From Planctomycetota bacterium (lineage in GTDB: Bacteria > Planctomycetota > Planctomycetia > Planctomycetales > Planctomycetaceae), in the NCBI GenBank assembly GCA_016872645.1, contig VGZH01000019.1, positions 1-64,000 of the forward strand: a DNA stretch of 64,000 nt, given 5' to 3'. The translations under genes and the position numbers were made by a program. Shown piece after piece: positions 54,309 to 62,758 of the stretch; within the stretch, counting starts at the first letter, position 1, and every line of letters starts with the position of its first letter. The notes beneath the pieces are model-generated. The model did no database searches. It saw nothing but the letters and a program-made list of their open reading frames with translations, and was not told the DNA's origin.

Positions 54309-56369
54309 CTATTCCCGCTTCATCAGAATCGCCATCAGATCGCTGCGATCGTCCGTCCAGAGGATCTTCCGGCCCCCACTGGCGAACTTGTGTTTCGCGA
54401 GTTCCTTGCGGCTGAAAAGGCTCGCATCGCGGCTGAGCAGCACCCACTCGCTGGTCGCGGCACCCGCAGTGTCACTGTGTTTGATGACGGTCAGCATTTG
54501 CTGCCCGAGCCGTTCCGCTTGAGCCAGCAACACCGGCTTCAGGTCGATGTGCCGATTCGACACATGCGCCGCGATCACGCCATTGGGTTGCAGCTGCTTT
54601 TGGTAAATGTCGAACGCTTCGCTGGTCAGTAGATGCACCGGGATACCGTCGCCAGAGAACGCATCGAGCACCAACACGTCGTATTCTTGCGGCAGCTCTT
54701 GTTCGAGTTGCAACCGCGCGTCACCGAGCACCACCTCAACCTTCGCCGGGCAGTCGGACAGGTACGAGAAGTACTTTTGGGCGAGCCGCTGGACATCTGG
54801 GTTGATTTCGTAAAAGCGGAAATGATCACCGGCCCGGCCGTAGACCGCGATCGTACCGGCTCCAAGTCCGACCAGTCCGACTTTGATCGGTCGATCCGGA
54901 CGAAACGGCTTCAAGATCATTCCAACGCCAGAAGTCTCTGCGTAGTACGTTGTGGCAATTCGCCGTTTCGCGGGATCCCGCCACTGCATTCCGTGCAGGA
55001 CGCCACCGTGCTTCATTTTCACAGCCTTGTCATCGATCTCGATTTTCAAGACTCCGAAAAAGTTCCTGGTCGCGTCGGCGCTGAACTCGGTCGTCGCCTT
55101 CAGGTGCTTGCCCAACCCGATCGACAACATCGCAAACACGGCAACGAGCACTGTCCCTCCACACAACAAACGACGACGGCTGAGAGTCGATCCAACGTCT
55201 CGAATCATTACGTCCGCTGGCAGTACGCATGTCACGAGGATGGCCAAGTGCCACTCGAAGTATCCCGTGAACAATCGCGGTGCGAGTAATCCCACGAACA
55301 TCCCGCCCAACGCTCCGCCAGCGGAGAGGCACATGTAAAACGAGGTCAGGTGACGCGGATGTGGCTTGAGTTTTACCAGTTCGCCATGGCAGACCATGCA
55401 GCCGAAGAACAGCAATCCGAAATTCGCCGCCAGCTGTCGCATGATGGGGACTTGGCCTCCCTTCAGCATCAGCCAGACGCTGGCTAACGCGCACAGTAAC
55501 AGCCCGCTGTAGAACCACGACCGCCGATACCACCGACGGCTTTCAAAGGTCAGGATGAACGACAGCAGATACAACGCCAACGGCACGACCCACAGGAAAG
55601 GGATCACCGCGACCTCTTGGCAGATTTGATTCGTCGCCGCGATCAATAACACGCAAGCAGTCATTGGCAACGCGATCCACATTGGCCAATCGGCGCGAGT
55701 CGGTGTGGCAGGTACTTCAGGCAACTCGGCGGCGCTCGTTTCAGGCATCGCGACTGATGACTTGGATCTCGCGTTAGTTGCGGCGCACATCGCACAGCAG
55801 ACGGCAAAGGTGATGAAGCCCCACGACCAGAGCTGTCCCTGGCGAGCGATGTCATATGCCGGCTCGAACGCGAACGGGTACGACAGCAGTGCGAGCAGCG
55901 ACCCCGCGTTCGACAAGGCGTACAACCGATACGGCAGCAGTCCGGGCCTTATTCGCGCGAACCATGCTTGCAGCAATGGTCCGGTGGCCGACAGCAGGAA
56001 GTAGGGCAGTCCGACGCATACCGTCAGCAACTTCAAGATGTGCATGGTTGGATCGTCGGCCGATCCCGGTTTCCAACTCGCAGCGGGAGTGATTGGTCCG
56101 ATCAGCGTCGCGACCAACAGCAGCACCACATGCAGCGCGGCTTGTCCTGATTGGGACAGATGCCGTGTCGTCAAATGGGCGTAGAGGTATCCCGCAAACA
56201 GTGTCACCTGAAAGAACAACATGCAGACGGTCCACACCGCCGGACTGCCGCCGAACCAGGGCAAGATCGCCTTGCTCAGCAACGGCTGCACTTGAAACAG
56301 CAGGAAAGCACTCAGGAATGTGGTCAGTGCAAACATCATGCAGCAGTCTGCAATGCGGCCGATGGTCAT
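54309..56369 (-). CDS. Membrane protein fused to a spermidine-synthase-like methyltransferase domain
   Basis: This 686-aa protein has about 10-12 hydrophobic helices in its first 430 residues, with the characteristic opening ALTTFLSAFLLFQVQPLLSK and AILPWFGGSPAVWTVCMLFF. The C-terminal domain (about 470-686) has an aminopropyltransferase/Rossmann fold: VGLVGLGAGTIAVYGRAGDH, FYEINPDVQRLAQKYFSYL, EVVLGDARLQLEQ, YDVLVLDAFSGDGIPVHLL and LQPNGVIAAHVSNRH. Fused proteins of this kind are common in environmental bacteria; their substrate is unknown and polyamine synthesis should not be assumed. ATG codons at 56369 and 56339 are both plausible; the latter gives the usual MMFALTTFLSAF start. Confidence 0.85.
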   Translation of the reverse strand: MTIGRIADCCMMFALTTFLSAFLLFQVQPLLSKAILPWFGGSPAVWTVCMLFFQVTLFAGYLYAHLTTRHLSQSGQAALHVVLLLVATLIGPITPAASWKPGSADDPTMHILKLLTVCVGLPYFLLSATGPLLQAWFARIRPGLLPYRLYALSNAGSLLALLSYPFAFEPAYDIARQGQLWSWGFITFAVCCAMCAATNARSKSSVAMPETSAAELPEVPATPTRADWPMWIALPMTACVLLIAATNQICQEVAVIPFLWVVPLALYLLSFILTFESRRWYRRSWFYSGLLLCALASVWLMLKGGQVPIMRQLAANFGLLFFGCMVCHGELVKLKPHPRHLTSFYMCLSAGGALGGMFVGLLAPRLFTGYFEWHLAILVTCVLPADVMIRDVGSTLSRRRLLCGGTVLVAVFAMLSIGLGKHLKATTEFSADATRNFFGVLKIEIDDKAVKMKHGGVLHGMQWRDPAKRRIATTYYAETSGVGMILKPFRPDRPIKVGLVGLGAGTIAVYGRAGDHFRFYEINPDVQRLAQKYFSYLSDCPAKVEVVLGDARLQLEQELPQEYDVLVLDAFSGDGIPVHLLTSEAFDIYQKQLQPNGVIAAHVSNRHIDLKPVLLAQAERLGQQMLTVIKHSDTAGAATSEWVLLSRDASLFSRKELAKHKFASGGRKILWTDDRSDLMAILMKRE

Positions 56370-56509
56370 GCCGAGACCGGCGTCCGCCGATCCCTGCAAA
56401 GCGGTCGCTCGGCAGAGGCGGTGCCGACTTTTCGGATTGTGCGTGCCGCTCGGTTGCCTGCTGGCTCGACAGTGGCCAATCTGCTGAGGTCGATTATAGG
56501 GAGCTTCTC

Positions 56510-57010
56510 ATGTCCACCAGCAACTCGTCGTCACAATCAGTGGGCTCTTGGCCGCTCGGGCCGTTTCTGGAAGGTTTGCGAGCCGAGCCGATTTCGTCCG
56601 AGCCAGGCCGAGCAACCTGGCGTTTGAAGGTTACTGAGCAACACCTGCGGACTTACGGCATCCTGCATGGTGGAGTGGTCGCGACCCTGCTCGACACGGC
56701 GATGGGACGAGCTGTCTCAACGCTCTGCCGCGACGATCAGAATTGTGTGACGGTGCAACTCAACGTCAATTTCATTCGACCCTCTTGGAGTGGCGAGGTG
56801 CTGATGATCACCGGAGACGTGCCGCATTCCGGTCGGCAAACCGCAGTGGCTCGCGGCGAGATTCGCACGGCAGCAGGAGTGCTCGTCGCGACTGGAACGG
56901 GTACGTTCATGTTTGTCGCGCGTCCGGCCGAAGGGCAGCCGCTGTTCGTCCAACAGCCGGAAGACACGCTGCCGCCTCAGGGTGTCGTCGCAGGGACCGG
57001 CAGGAAGTAG
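56510..57010 (+). CDS. PaaI-type hotdog-fold thioesterase
   Basis: This 166-aa protein contains the hotdog thioesterase pattern YGILHGGVVATLLDTAMGRA, with HGG and the catalytic Asp, then TVQLNVNFIRPSWSGEVLMI and SGRQTAVARGEIRTAAGVLV followed by ATGTGTFMFV. It hydrolyses acyl-CoA thioesters, with an unknown acyl group. AGGGAG at 56498-56503 precedes the ATG by 6 bp and fixes this start, although the frame is open upstream to 56093. The last 34 bp overlap the convergent antiporter gene, so the two 3' ends are complementary. Confidence 0.92.
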   Translation: MSTSNSSSQSVGSWPLGPFLEGLRAEPISSEPGRATWRLKVTEQHLRTYGILHGGVVATLLDTAMGRAVSTLCRDDQNCVTVQLNVNFIRPSWSGEVLMITGDVPHSGRQTAVARGEIRTAAGVLVATGTGTFMFVARPAEGQPLFVQQPEDTLPPQGVVAGTGRK

Positions 57011-58035
57011 AGGCCGATGGCCAGGATCAGATAGATCGCCACCAGCATCACCCCTTCCATCCAGTGTGACTCGCCGTCATGGGTCAGATTGCGTACCGCC
57101 AGAATCGTGATCGCCAAGCCGATGACCTCGAATTCCGTAAACACCAAATCCATGCGCTGACCGGTCGCGAAACCGATGAAGACCAACAACGGAGCCACCA
57201 GCAGCGCGATCTGAGTGCTCGAACCGACCGTGATGCTCAAGGCCAGATCCATTTTGTCCTTGCGGGCGAATCGCACGGAATTGATCAGTTGAGCCAAATT
57301 GCCGACTGTGGCCAGCAGGATCACGCCAGCGAAAACGTCTGACAGTCCCATCAGCTTCGCGGTTGCCTCGACCGATCCGGTCAGCACTTCGCTGACCACG
57401 GCGATGACGATCGTCACTCCCACCAACACCATAGAGGCGACGCGGACGCTCCAGAGCGAAGCGGTGTGCCCCATCTCGTCCGGCGTCCGCTCGCCCAGCA
57501 AGTGCTTGTGTGTCTTGAGCGAAAACAGCAGGCTCAAACCATAGACCAGAAACAGGATCACGGCGATCTCGACGCTGATCTCGCGAGTGGAGGAGTTCGC
57601 CGAGTGAAAGAACAACGCGGGCACCATCAACGCTGACACCGCGAGAAACAGCAGGCCAGAGCCCAGCGAGGCCGATTCCCGATTGAAGTACTGAACGCTG
57701 CGACCGGTTCCGCCGGCGATCATCGCGACGCCCAACACGAACAACAGATTTCCCAGGATCGACCCGACGATCGACGCCTTCACGATCTCGTCCAGCCCTT
57801 TGTACAGCGCGGAGATGGCAATGATCATTTCCGGCGCGTTGCCGAGCGACGCGCTGAGCAGCCCTCCCAAATTCGGTCCCAACACATGCGCGAGGCTCTC
57901 TGTCGCCCGCTCCATCAAGCTCGCCAGCGGCACGATCGAGATCGCCGACGTCAGGAATACCAGCCAGGGCGCGGCTTCAAACCAGTCGAGAGCCAAGGAC
58001 ACGGGGACCATCGCCAACAGCCAGTAAATCCGCAT
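56977..58035 (-). CDS. CAX-type calcium/proton antiporter with an altered alpha-2 motif
   Basis: This 352-aa membrane protein has about 11 helices in two related halves, as in the CaCA superfamily. The first alpha repeat is conserved: LSASLGNAPEMIIAISALYK with its Glu. The second reads LLATVGNLAQLINSVRFARK, DKMDLALSITVGSSTQIALL, where CAX proteins normally have GNAAEH; the Glu is replaced by Gln. A hydrophilic loop (LKTHKHLLGERTPDEMGHTA) divides the halves. CAX proteins exchange Ca2+ (or other cations) for H+. The Gln substitution may alter ion binding. It overlaps the thioesterase gene tail to tail and is divergent from ftsK. Confidence 0.9.
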   Translation of the reverse strand: MRIYWLLAMVPVSLALDWFEAAPWLVFLTSAISIVPLASLMERATESLAHVLGPNLGGLLSASLGNAPEMIIAISALYKGLDEIVKASIVGSILGNLLFVLGVAMIAGGTGRSVQYFNRESASLGSGLLFLAVSALMVPALFFHSANSSTREISVEIAVILFLVYGLSLLFSLKTHKHLLGERTPDEMGHTASLWSVRVASMVLVGVTIVIAVVSEVLTGSVEATAKLMGLSDVFAGVILLATVGNLAQLINSVRFARKDKMDLALSITVGSSTQIALLVAPLLVFIGFATGQRMDLVFTEFEVIGLAITILAVRNLTHDGESHWMEGVMLVAIYLILAIGLYFLPVPATTP

Positions 58036-58276
58036 CCTTTCGTCTCCATCTGGTCTCGCGTGCGATCATCGCTCGCCTGCGAATCGTAGTGCTGCTGATC
58101 CACGATGCAAAGGATTTTCCGAACCGTAAACCTGTCGCATCCGTCACGACCGGAAGTCTTTCGCTCATTGGCTCGACCGCTGCGATGCGTTGAGTCGCGC
58201 TGCGGAAGGCCATTTTGCATCGCATTAAACAGCCAGCGTGGTTCTTATTGAAGTTTGGCGGGTAATCTTGAGCACA

Positions 58277-60712
58277 ATGGGAGAGACCTTCGATTTTCGG
58301 CGATTGCGAGACGACTTGCTGTCGCTCCTGCTGCTCGGCGCGGTGGCGTATCTCGGCCTCAGTCTGGTGAGCTGGGACGCGGCCGATCCACCGTCGACGC
58401 AGACGTATCCGGTGCGCGCGATGGCTCACAATTGGGGCGGGAATCTCGGGGCGTATCTGATCTACGGCTTGCGGACGGTCACGGGACTCGGTGCATATTT
58501 CGTATGGCTGTCGCTGTTGGCGTTGGATGTGCGGCTGTTTTCGCGGCGCGAGGTCGTCGGCTGGGGAGCGGTCATGTTCGGCTGGTCGTTGCTGCTGATC
58601 GCGGTCTGCGTCGGTTTGCAATTGCTGATGCCCGGACTTGGCGGCGGGCAGATCGTCGGCAGTGGCGGATACGTCGGAGCGTGGGGCGTCGCGTTGTTGC
58701 AGCCGTTGTTCTCAAAGGCCGGGCTGATGATTGTGCTCGGCTCGTGTGCAGCATCGGGCCTGTTGCTGGCGGGAGACATTCTGCTCGTCGATGCCGCGCT
58801 GGACTGCGTCGCCGCGCCGATGTGGGTCGTCAACTGGGTCGCGTTTGGTAAAGCCAAGCGACCGGTGAAGGAAAAGCCGGTGAAGCCGAAATTCGAAGCG
58901 CCGCTCGCGGTGCGCGAGTCTCTGCCGCTGGAAGAGGTCTTGTCTGAGTCGGTCAAACCGACCAGCGCGGAGGAGGCCGCTGGCAGTGCCGTGGACTTGC
59001 TCGATTCAATGAATGCCGAAATCGCAGCGGTTCTCCACGAAGTTGAATCTCTCACGGCCGCGGCGGTCCCGAGCGAAGTCGAAGCTGCTCCGACCGACGA
59101 CTCGGAACGGCTGCCGATCAAGGTCAATCCGCCCGTGTCGGTCAAGTCGGATCGCGAGCAAGTCATCGCGCAGCTCGAAGCTGGCAGCCAGCAAGCGGAC
59201 GGTTCGCAGTACGTCCTGCCGAGCCTCGAAGCGCTCGAACAGCCGGCGGAGTTCCCTTACGAAGAACTGGCGAAGAAGGCTCAGGTCGCTGCGGTCACGC
59301 TCGAAAAAACATTCACCGAGTTCGGCCTGAACGTGAAGATCAACGAGATCGACACGGGGCCGGTGATCACGCAGTTTGAGCTGTCGCTCGAAGCGGGCCT
59401 GCGGCTCAACAAGGTCATGGCGTTGGAGAACGACCTCGCGATTGCGCTCCGCGTGCCCGCCGTGCGCGTCGTCGCGCCGATTCCGGGAAAGAATACCGTC
59501 GGCGTCGAAGTACCAAACGAAAAGCAAGTCATGGTCCGTCTGCGCGAGCTGATCGAAGCCTGCCCGCAAGACACCGAAAAGAAGCGCATCCCGCTGTTTC
59601 TTGGCAAGGACGTCAGCGGGCGGCCGATGGTGATGGACCTCTGCAAGATGCCGCACCTGTTGATCGCCGGTCGCACGGGAACGGGCAAGAGCGTCTGCCT
59701 CAATACGCTGATCCTCTCGATCTTGATGACTCGCAGCCCCGACCAGGTGCGGATGCTGATGATCGATCCGAAGATGGTCGAGCTGTCGCCGTACAAACGG
59801 ATTCCGCACCTGATGCACCCGGTCATCACCGACATGAAAAAGGCCGAGGCGGTCCTCGCGTGGGCCGTGGACAAGATGGAGGAGCGGTACGATCTGCTCG
59901 CTCGTGTGGGCGTGCGGCATCTCGACAGCTACAACGCGATGACCCGCGAGGAAGTGCTGCGTCGCTGCGGCCTGACCGCCGACTGCGCCGAAGCGGACTC
60001 GATTCCCGAGCAGATGCCGTACATCGTCATCGTCGCTGACGAGATGGCCGACATGATGATGACCTCCGGCAAGGACGTCGAAGGGCACATCATCCGCCTC
60101 GCTCAGAAGTCGCGAGCGGTCGGCATCCATCTGGTCCTCGCCACGCAGAAACCGACGGTCGATGTCATCACCGGCCTGATCAAGTCGAATTTGCCCGCCC
60201 GAATCGCGTTCCAAGTCGCGAGCCGAACGGATAGTCGGGTTGTGCTCGACGAGAACGGAGCCGATCGGTTGCTCGGCAACGGCGACATGCTGTTTCTCGT
60301 GCCGGGAACCAGCAACCTCGTGCGCGCTCAAGGGACGTATGTCAGCGACAATGAGGTCAACCGCATCATCGACCACTTCGGCGATCAAGCTCCGCAATAC
60401 AGCGCTGAGATCGCTCAAGCCGCGTCGAAGGCCCTCGCCACCGGCGACGGCTCCAGCGGAGGCCCGCGCGAGAAAGATGATCTTTACGAACCAGCCGTCG
60501 AGATCATCATCCGCGAAGGTCGCGGCAGCGTATCGCTGCTGCAACGCCATCTCGGCATCGGCTATGGCCGAGCCGCTCGCTTGATCGACTACATGGCTGA
60601 AGACGGTATCGTCGGCGACTACAACGGCAGCCAAGCCCGCGAGGTGCTCTACAACCTCGAACAATGGGAAGCGATCAAAGCCTCCCGCCTGCCGATGGAA
60701 GCGGCGGTGTGA
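58277..60712 (+). CDS. ftsK: DNA translocase FtsK/SpoIIIE
   Basis: This 811-aa protein has an N-terminal membrane part with four or five helices (DLLSLLLLGAVAYLGLSLVS, GAVMFGWSLLLIAVCVGLQL, LMIVLGSCAASGLLLAGDI), an acidic Ala/Glu/Pro linker (residues about 215-330) and the motor. The motor has FGLNVKINEIDTGPVITQFE, Walker A LLIAGRTGTGKSVCLNTLIL near residue 465, MLMIDPKMVELSPYKRIPHL, Walker B YIVIVADEMADMMMTSGKD, and GIHLVLATQKPTVDVITGLI. The C-terminal gamma winged helix (AVEIIIREGRGSVSLLQRHL, GYGRAARLIDYMAEDGIVGD) recognises KOPS-type DNA. It pumps DNA at the septum and aids chromosome dimer resolution. The ATG at 58277 is chosen; a TTG three codons upstream is possible. Confidence 0.95.
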   Translation: MGETFDFRRLRDDLLSLLLLGAVAYLGLSLVSWDAADPPSTQTYPVRAMAHNWGGNLGAYLIYGLRTVTGLGAYFVWLSLLALDVRLFSRREVVGWGAVMFGWSLLLIAVCVGLQLLMPGLGGGQIVGSGGYVGAWGVALLQPLFSKAGLMIVLGSCAASGLLLAGDILLVDAALDCVAAPMWVVNWVAFGKAKRPVKEKPVKPKFEAPLAVRESLPLEEVLSESVKPTSAEEAAGSAVDLLDSMNAEIAAVLHEVESLTAAAVPSEVEAAPTDDSERLPIKVNPPVSVKSDREQVIAQLEAGSQQADGSQYVLPSLEALEQPAEFPYEELAKKAQVAAVTLEKTFTEFGLNVKINEIDTGPVITQFELSLEAGLRLNKVMALENDLAIALRVPAVRVVAPIPGKNTVGVEVPNEKQVMVRLRELIEACPQDTEKKRIPLFLGKDVSGRPMVMDLCKMPHLLIAGRTGTGKSVCLNTLILSILMTRSPDQVRMLMIDPKMVELSPYKRIPHLMHPVITDMKKAEAVLAWAVDKMEERYDLLARVGVRHLDSYNAMTREEVLRRCGLTADCAEADSIPEQMPYIVIVADEMADMMMTSGKDVEGHIIRLAQKSRAVGIHLVLATQKPTVDVITGLIKSNLPARIAFQVASRTDSRVVLDENGADRLLGNGDMLFLVPGTSNLVRAQGTYVSDNEVNRIIDHFGDQAPQYSAEIAQAASKALATGDGSSGGPREKDDLYEPAVEIIIREGRGSVSLLQRHLGIGYGRAARLIDYMAEDGIVGDYNGSQAREVLYNLEQWEAIKASRLPMEAAV

Positions 60713-60786
60713 CCTGTAGGTTGGGGACTCTTGCCCGACCGGGGATTGTTTTTCGGCTTGGTTACAGACTTCTGAAAAGACTCTGA

Positions 60787-60814
60787 TTGCAGTTCGGAGA
60801 TCTGCCGATATAAT
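60787..60814 (+). promoter_or_regulatory. Sigma-70-type promoter TTGCAG-N16-TATAAT
   Basis: TTGCAG at 60787-60792 and an exact TATAAT at 60809-60814 are separated by 16 bp. Transcription would start near 60821, just before GAGGAGG and the leader ORF. It is the most consensus-like promoter I noticed and would drive the leader and the RbfA-like/rtcB genes. Confidence 0.6.
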
Positions 60815-60843
60815 CCCACGCTGTCGCTTGAGGAGGTTCAATC

Positions 60844-60888
60844 ATGGCACGCCAATCTTTCAATCGTGTTGTCCGGGCTTGGGAATAA
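60844..60888 (+). CDS. Putative 14-residue leader peptide
   Basis: ATG at 60844 begins MARQSFNRVVRAWE and stops at 60888. GAGGAGG ends about 7 bp before the ATG and a TATAAT promoter lies 30 bp upstream, so the initiation signals are strong for so short a frame. It precedes the RbfA-like/rtcB pair by 225 bp. It may be a translated leader that senses ribosome state or part of an attenuator. No family is known, and chance cannot be excluded. Confidence 0.35.
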   Translation: MARQSFNRVVRAWE

Positions 60889-61113
60889 TTCCGCCCGTGA
60901 TCCGTGCTGACTTTCGGTGACGCCTTTGCGAACTGACAGTCTCTCGCTCCACGTTATTGATGCTGTTCCCAAGCCATTCTCCGCGCGTTGCTCACCCTGA
61001 CTTGTGTGTACGCGGAACGTGTTTGGCTGCGCGTCGGTTCCACTGCGGATTCCGGCCTGCGCTCGTGTTCCCGTGCGCGAAACTTGCGTTGAATTCTTTC
61101 TGGGAACGAACAT

Positions 61114-61605
61114 ATGAAACCGCGAACAAACTCGCGCAATTCCAATTGGAAACAGTTCTGTCAACAACTCGGAGAAGGTGATGGCGTTGATCCTCGGCTG
61201 GCAGCTCGCCAGTCGTCTGGCTCGCGCCGTCGAGAGGACGATCGCAAGACGCAACAATTCTGCCAGCAAGTCGCCCATGTGCTCGAAGCGGTACTGACGG
61301 GCGAGGCCAGAGATGCGGACTTGCAAGACTTGAACGTCGCTAGCGTCGTGCCCGCGCCTCATGCGGGGCGATTGCTGGTGACGGTGCAATCGTGGGCGGA
61401 GGATGCGCTCAGCCGTTGGTCAGTGATTGACGAAAAGCTGCGCCGAGCAGCCCCGTGGTTACGTTCAGAATTGGCCGCGTCGATCTCGCGCCGTCGGATT
61501 CCGGAGTTGGTGTTTCAATTCGTGGGGCCGAATGCGGCAACCGATTCGGGTCGGGACGGAGTTCCAACCTACGGTGATTCAGGAGAGGAGGTCGGCGATG
61601 CGTGA
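61114..61605 (+). CDS. RbfA-like protein coupled to rtcB
   Basis: This 163-aa protein has a basic leader (MKPRTNSRNSNWKQFCQQLG, residues 1-48), then an RbfA-type KH domain. It includes KTQQFCQQVAHVLEAVLTGE, ADLQDLNVASVVPAPHAGRL, LVTVQSW, and LRRAAPWLRSELAASISRRR followed by IPELVFQFVG. These correspond to the RbfA pattern (L-x-R-E-L-x-x, P-x-L-x-F near the end). Canonical RbfA matures the 16S rRNA 5' end and binds near its 3' end. Whether this is the only RbfA of the genome is not visible; the gene is not next to infB/truB, so it may be a specialised paralogue. Its 3' end overlaps rtcB by 8 bp. Confidence 0.7.
   Translation: MKPRTNSRNSNWKQFCQQLGEGDGVDPRLAARQSSGSRRREDDRKTQQFCQQVAHVLEAVLTGEARDADLQDLNVASVVPAPHAGRLLVTVQSWAEDALSRWSVIDEKLRRAAPWLRSELAASISRRRIPELVFQFVGPNAATDSGRDGVPTYGDSGEEVGDA
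61581..61591 (+). promoter_or_regulatory. Strong Shine-Dalgarno site for rtcB inside the RbfA-like gene
   Basis: AGGAGAGGAGG ends 6 bp before the rtcB ATG at 61598. It supports that start over the longer open frame and indicates independent initiation on the shared transcript. Confidence 0.7.
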
Positions 61606-62743
61606 CCGCAAACTCCCGGATCATGTTTCGTGTTGGCTGGCCGGGCCGTTACCGAGCGACTGTCGAGTCGCGCTGCAACGGCTCGCGACGGCCGACGATG
61701 TCGTGCATGTCGCCGTCATGCCCGACGTGCATCTGGTCGAAGAGGTTTGCAACGGTGTCGCCGTCGCCACCACCGACTTGATTTATCCCCAAGCGGTGGG
61801 AGGCGACATCGGCTGCGGCATCGTCGCCGTCGCGGCGGATTCAACGGCCGAGCCGCTTGAAGACGAATTGGTCTCCCGACGAGTTCTCGATCGTTTGAGT
61901 GAGCAAATTCCTGGCAATCGTCATCCGGCCGTCACGGCTGCGGCTGAATTGCCGGACGACCTTTCGTGCGAGCGGCTCAGCAACGACCGGCTGACGAAGC
62001 TGGCCGAACGTGACGGTCGCGTGCAACTTGGCACGTTGGGACGCGGCAATCACTTCGTCGAACTGCAACGAGATGACGACAGTCAGTTGTGGGTGATGAT
62101 CCACTCTGGATCGCGCGGGATCGGCCAAGCGATTTCGCAATGGCATCTCGACCGCGCGCGGCAGGCCAGTCGGCAACGATTGGTTTGTGTGTCGGCCAGC
62201 AACGATGCCGGGCAGCAGTATCTTCACGACATGGCTTGGGCAAGACGGTATGCGAGTGCCAATCGCCGAGCGATGCTCCGCGCCGTCGAGAAGGTCTTGT
62301 CCGATGTGACGGGCTGTCGATTGGATTGGGCCAGCTTGATCGAAACCGATCACGATCATCTGATCCGCGAGCAGCACTTCGGCCGCGACTTGTGGGTTCA
62401 TCGCAAGGGAGCACAGCCCGCGTCACTCGATCAACTCGGTTTAATTCCCGGTTCGATGGGGACTCGCAGCTACCTCGTGCGCGGTCGAGGCTGCGCGGAG
62501 TCGCTGAATTCAAGCTCTCACGGAGCCGGTCGAGCGTTACCTCGCTCAATCGCTCGGCAGCAGATTGGCCAACGGCAGTTGATTCGCGAGATGCACGGCG
62601 TCTGGTTCGACGATCACCGCAGCGACCAATTACGCGACGAAGCGCCGTCGGCCTACAAAGACGTGCAAACCGTCCTGCGAGCACAACGCGACCTGACGGC
62701 GATTGTCCGCGAATTGCGGCCGATGTTGGTCTACAAGCGGTGA
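61598..62743 (+). CDS. rtcB: RNA ligase RtcB (3'-phosphate/5'-hydroxyl)
   Basis: This 381-aa protein is a compact RtcB. Metal and nucleotide-binding motifs are visible: VMPDVHLVEEVCNGVAVATT, AVGGDIGCGIVAVAAD with the metal-binding Cys, TLGRGNHFVELQRD, and MIHSGSRGIGQAIS. Further blocks are SLIETDHDHLIREQHFGRDL and LIPGSMGTRSYLVRGRG. The guanylylated His lies in NSSSHGAGRALPRSIARQQI. RtcB seals RNA with 2',3'-cyclic phosphate or 3'-phosphate to 5'-OH ends using GTP, in tRNA or rRNA repair. The first loop (DVHLVEEVCNGV) differs from the common DVHxGYGFPIG, marking a divergent subgroup. It overlaps the RbfA-like gene and converges on the aminotransferase gene. Confidence 0.92.
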   Translation: MRDRKLPDHVSCWLAGPLPSDCRVALQRLATADDVVHVAVMPDVHLVEEVCNGVAVATTDLIYPQAVGGDIGCGIVAVAADSTAEPLEDELVSRRVLDRLSEQIPGNRHPAVTAAAELPDDLSCERLSNDRLTKLAERDGRVQLGTLGRGNHFVELQRDDDSQLWVMIHSGSRGIGQAISQWHLDRARQASRQRLVCVSASNDAGQQYLHDMAWARRYASANRRAMLRAVEKVLSDVTGCRLDWASLIETDHDHLIREQHFGRDLWVHRKGAQPASLDQLGLIPGSMGTRSYLVRGRGCAESLNSSSHGAGRALPRSIARQQIGQRQLIREMHGVWFDDHRSDQLRDEAPSAYKDVQTVLRAQRDLTAIVRELRPMLVYKR

Positions 62744-62758
62744 CGGAAAGGCAGCAAG

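Larger units (their letters stand above)
60713..61113. other. 401-bp region with promoter and leader ORF, otherwise unassigned
   Basis: After ftsK the region holds a partial repeat (GTAGGTTGGGGACTC at 60717), a promoter (60787-60814), a 14-codon leader ORF (60844-60888), then about 225 bp with no gene or strong hairpin before the RbfA-like ATG. A minus-strand frame at 60838-61389 overlaps it but lacks any family resemblance. Confidence 0.5.

Noticed and set aside
54309-56369. Spermidine synthase speE
   Set aside because: The large membrane domain and missing partner genes do not support polyamine synthesis.
59006-60841. 611-codon minus-strand frame opposite ftsK
   Set aside because: Shadow of a conserved gene; no family resemblance.
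60838-61389. 183-codon minus-strand frame at the rtcB leader
   Set aside because: Opposite the promoter, leader and RbfA-like gene; residues show no family pattern.
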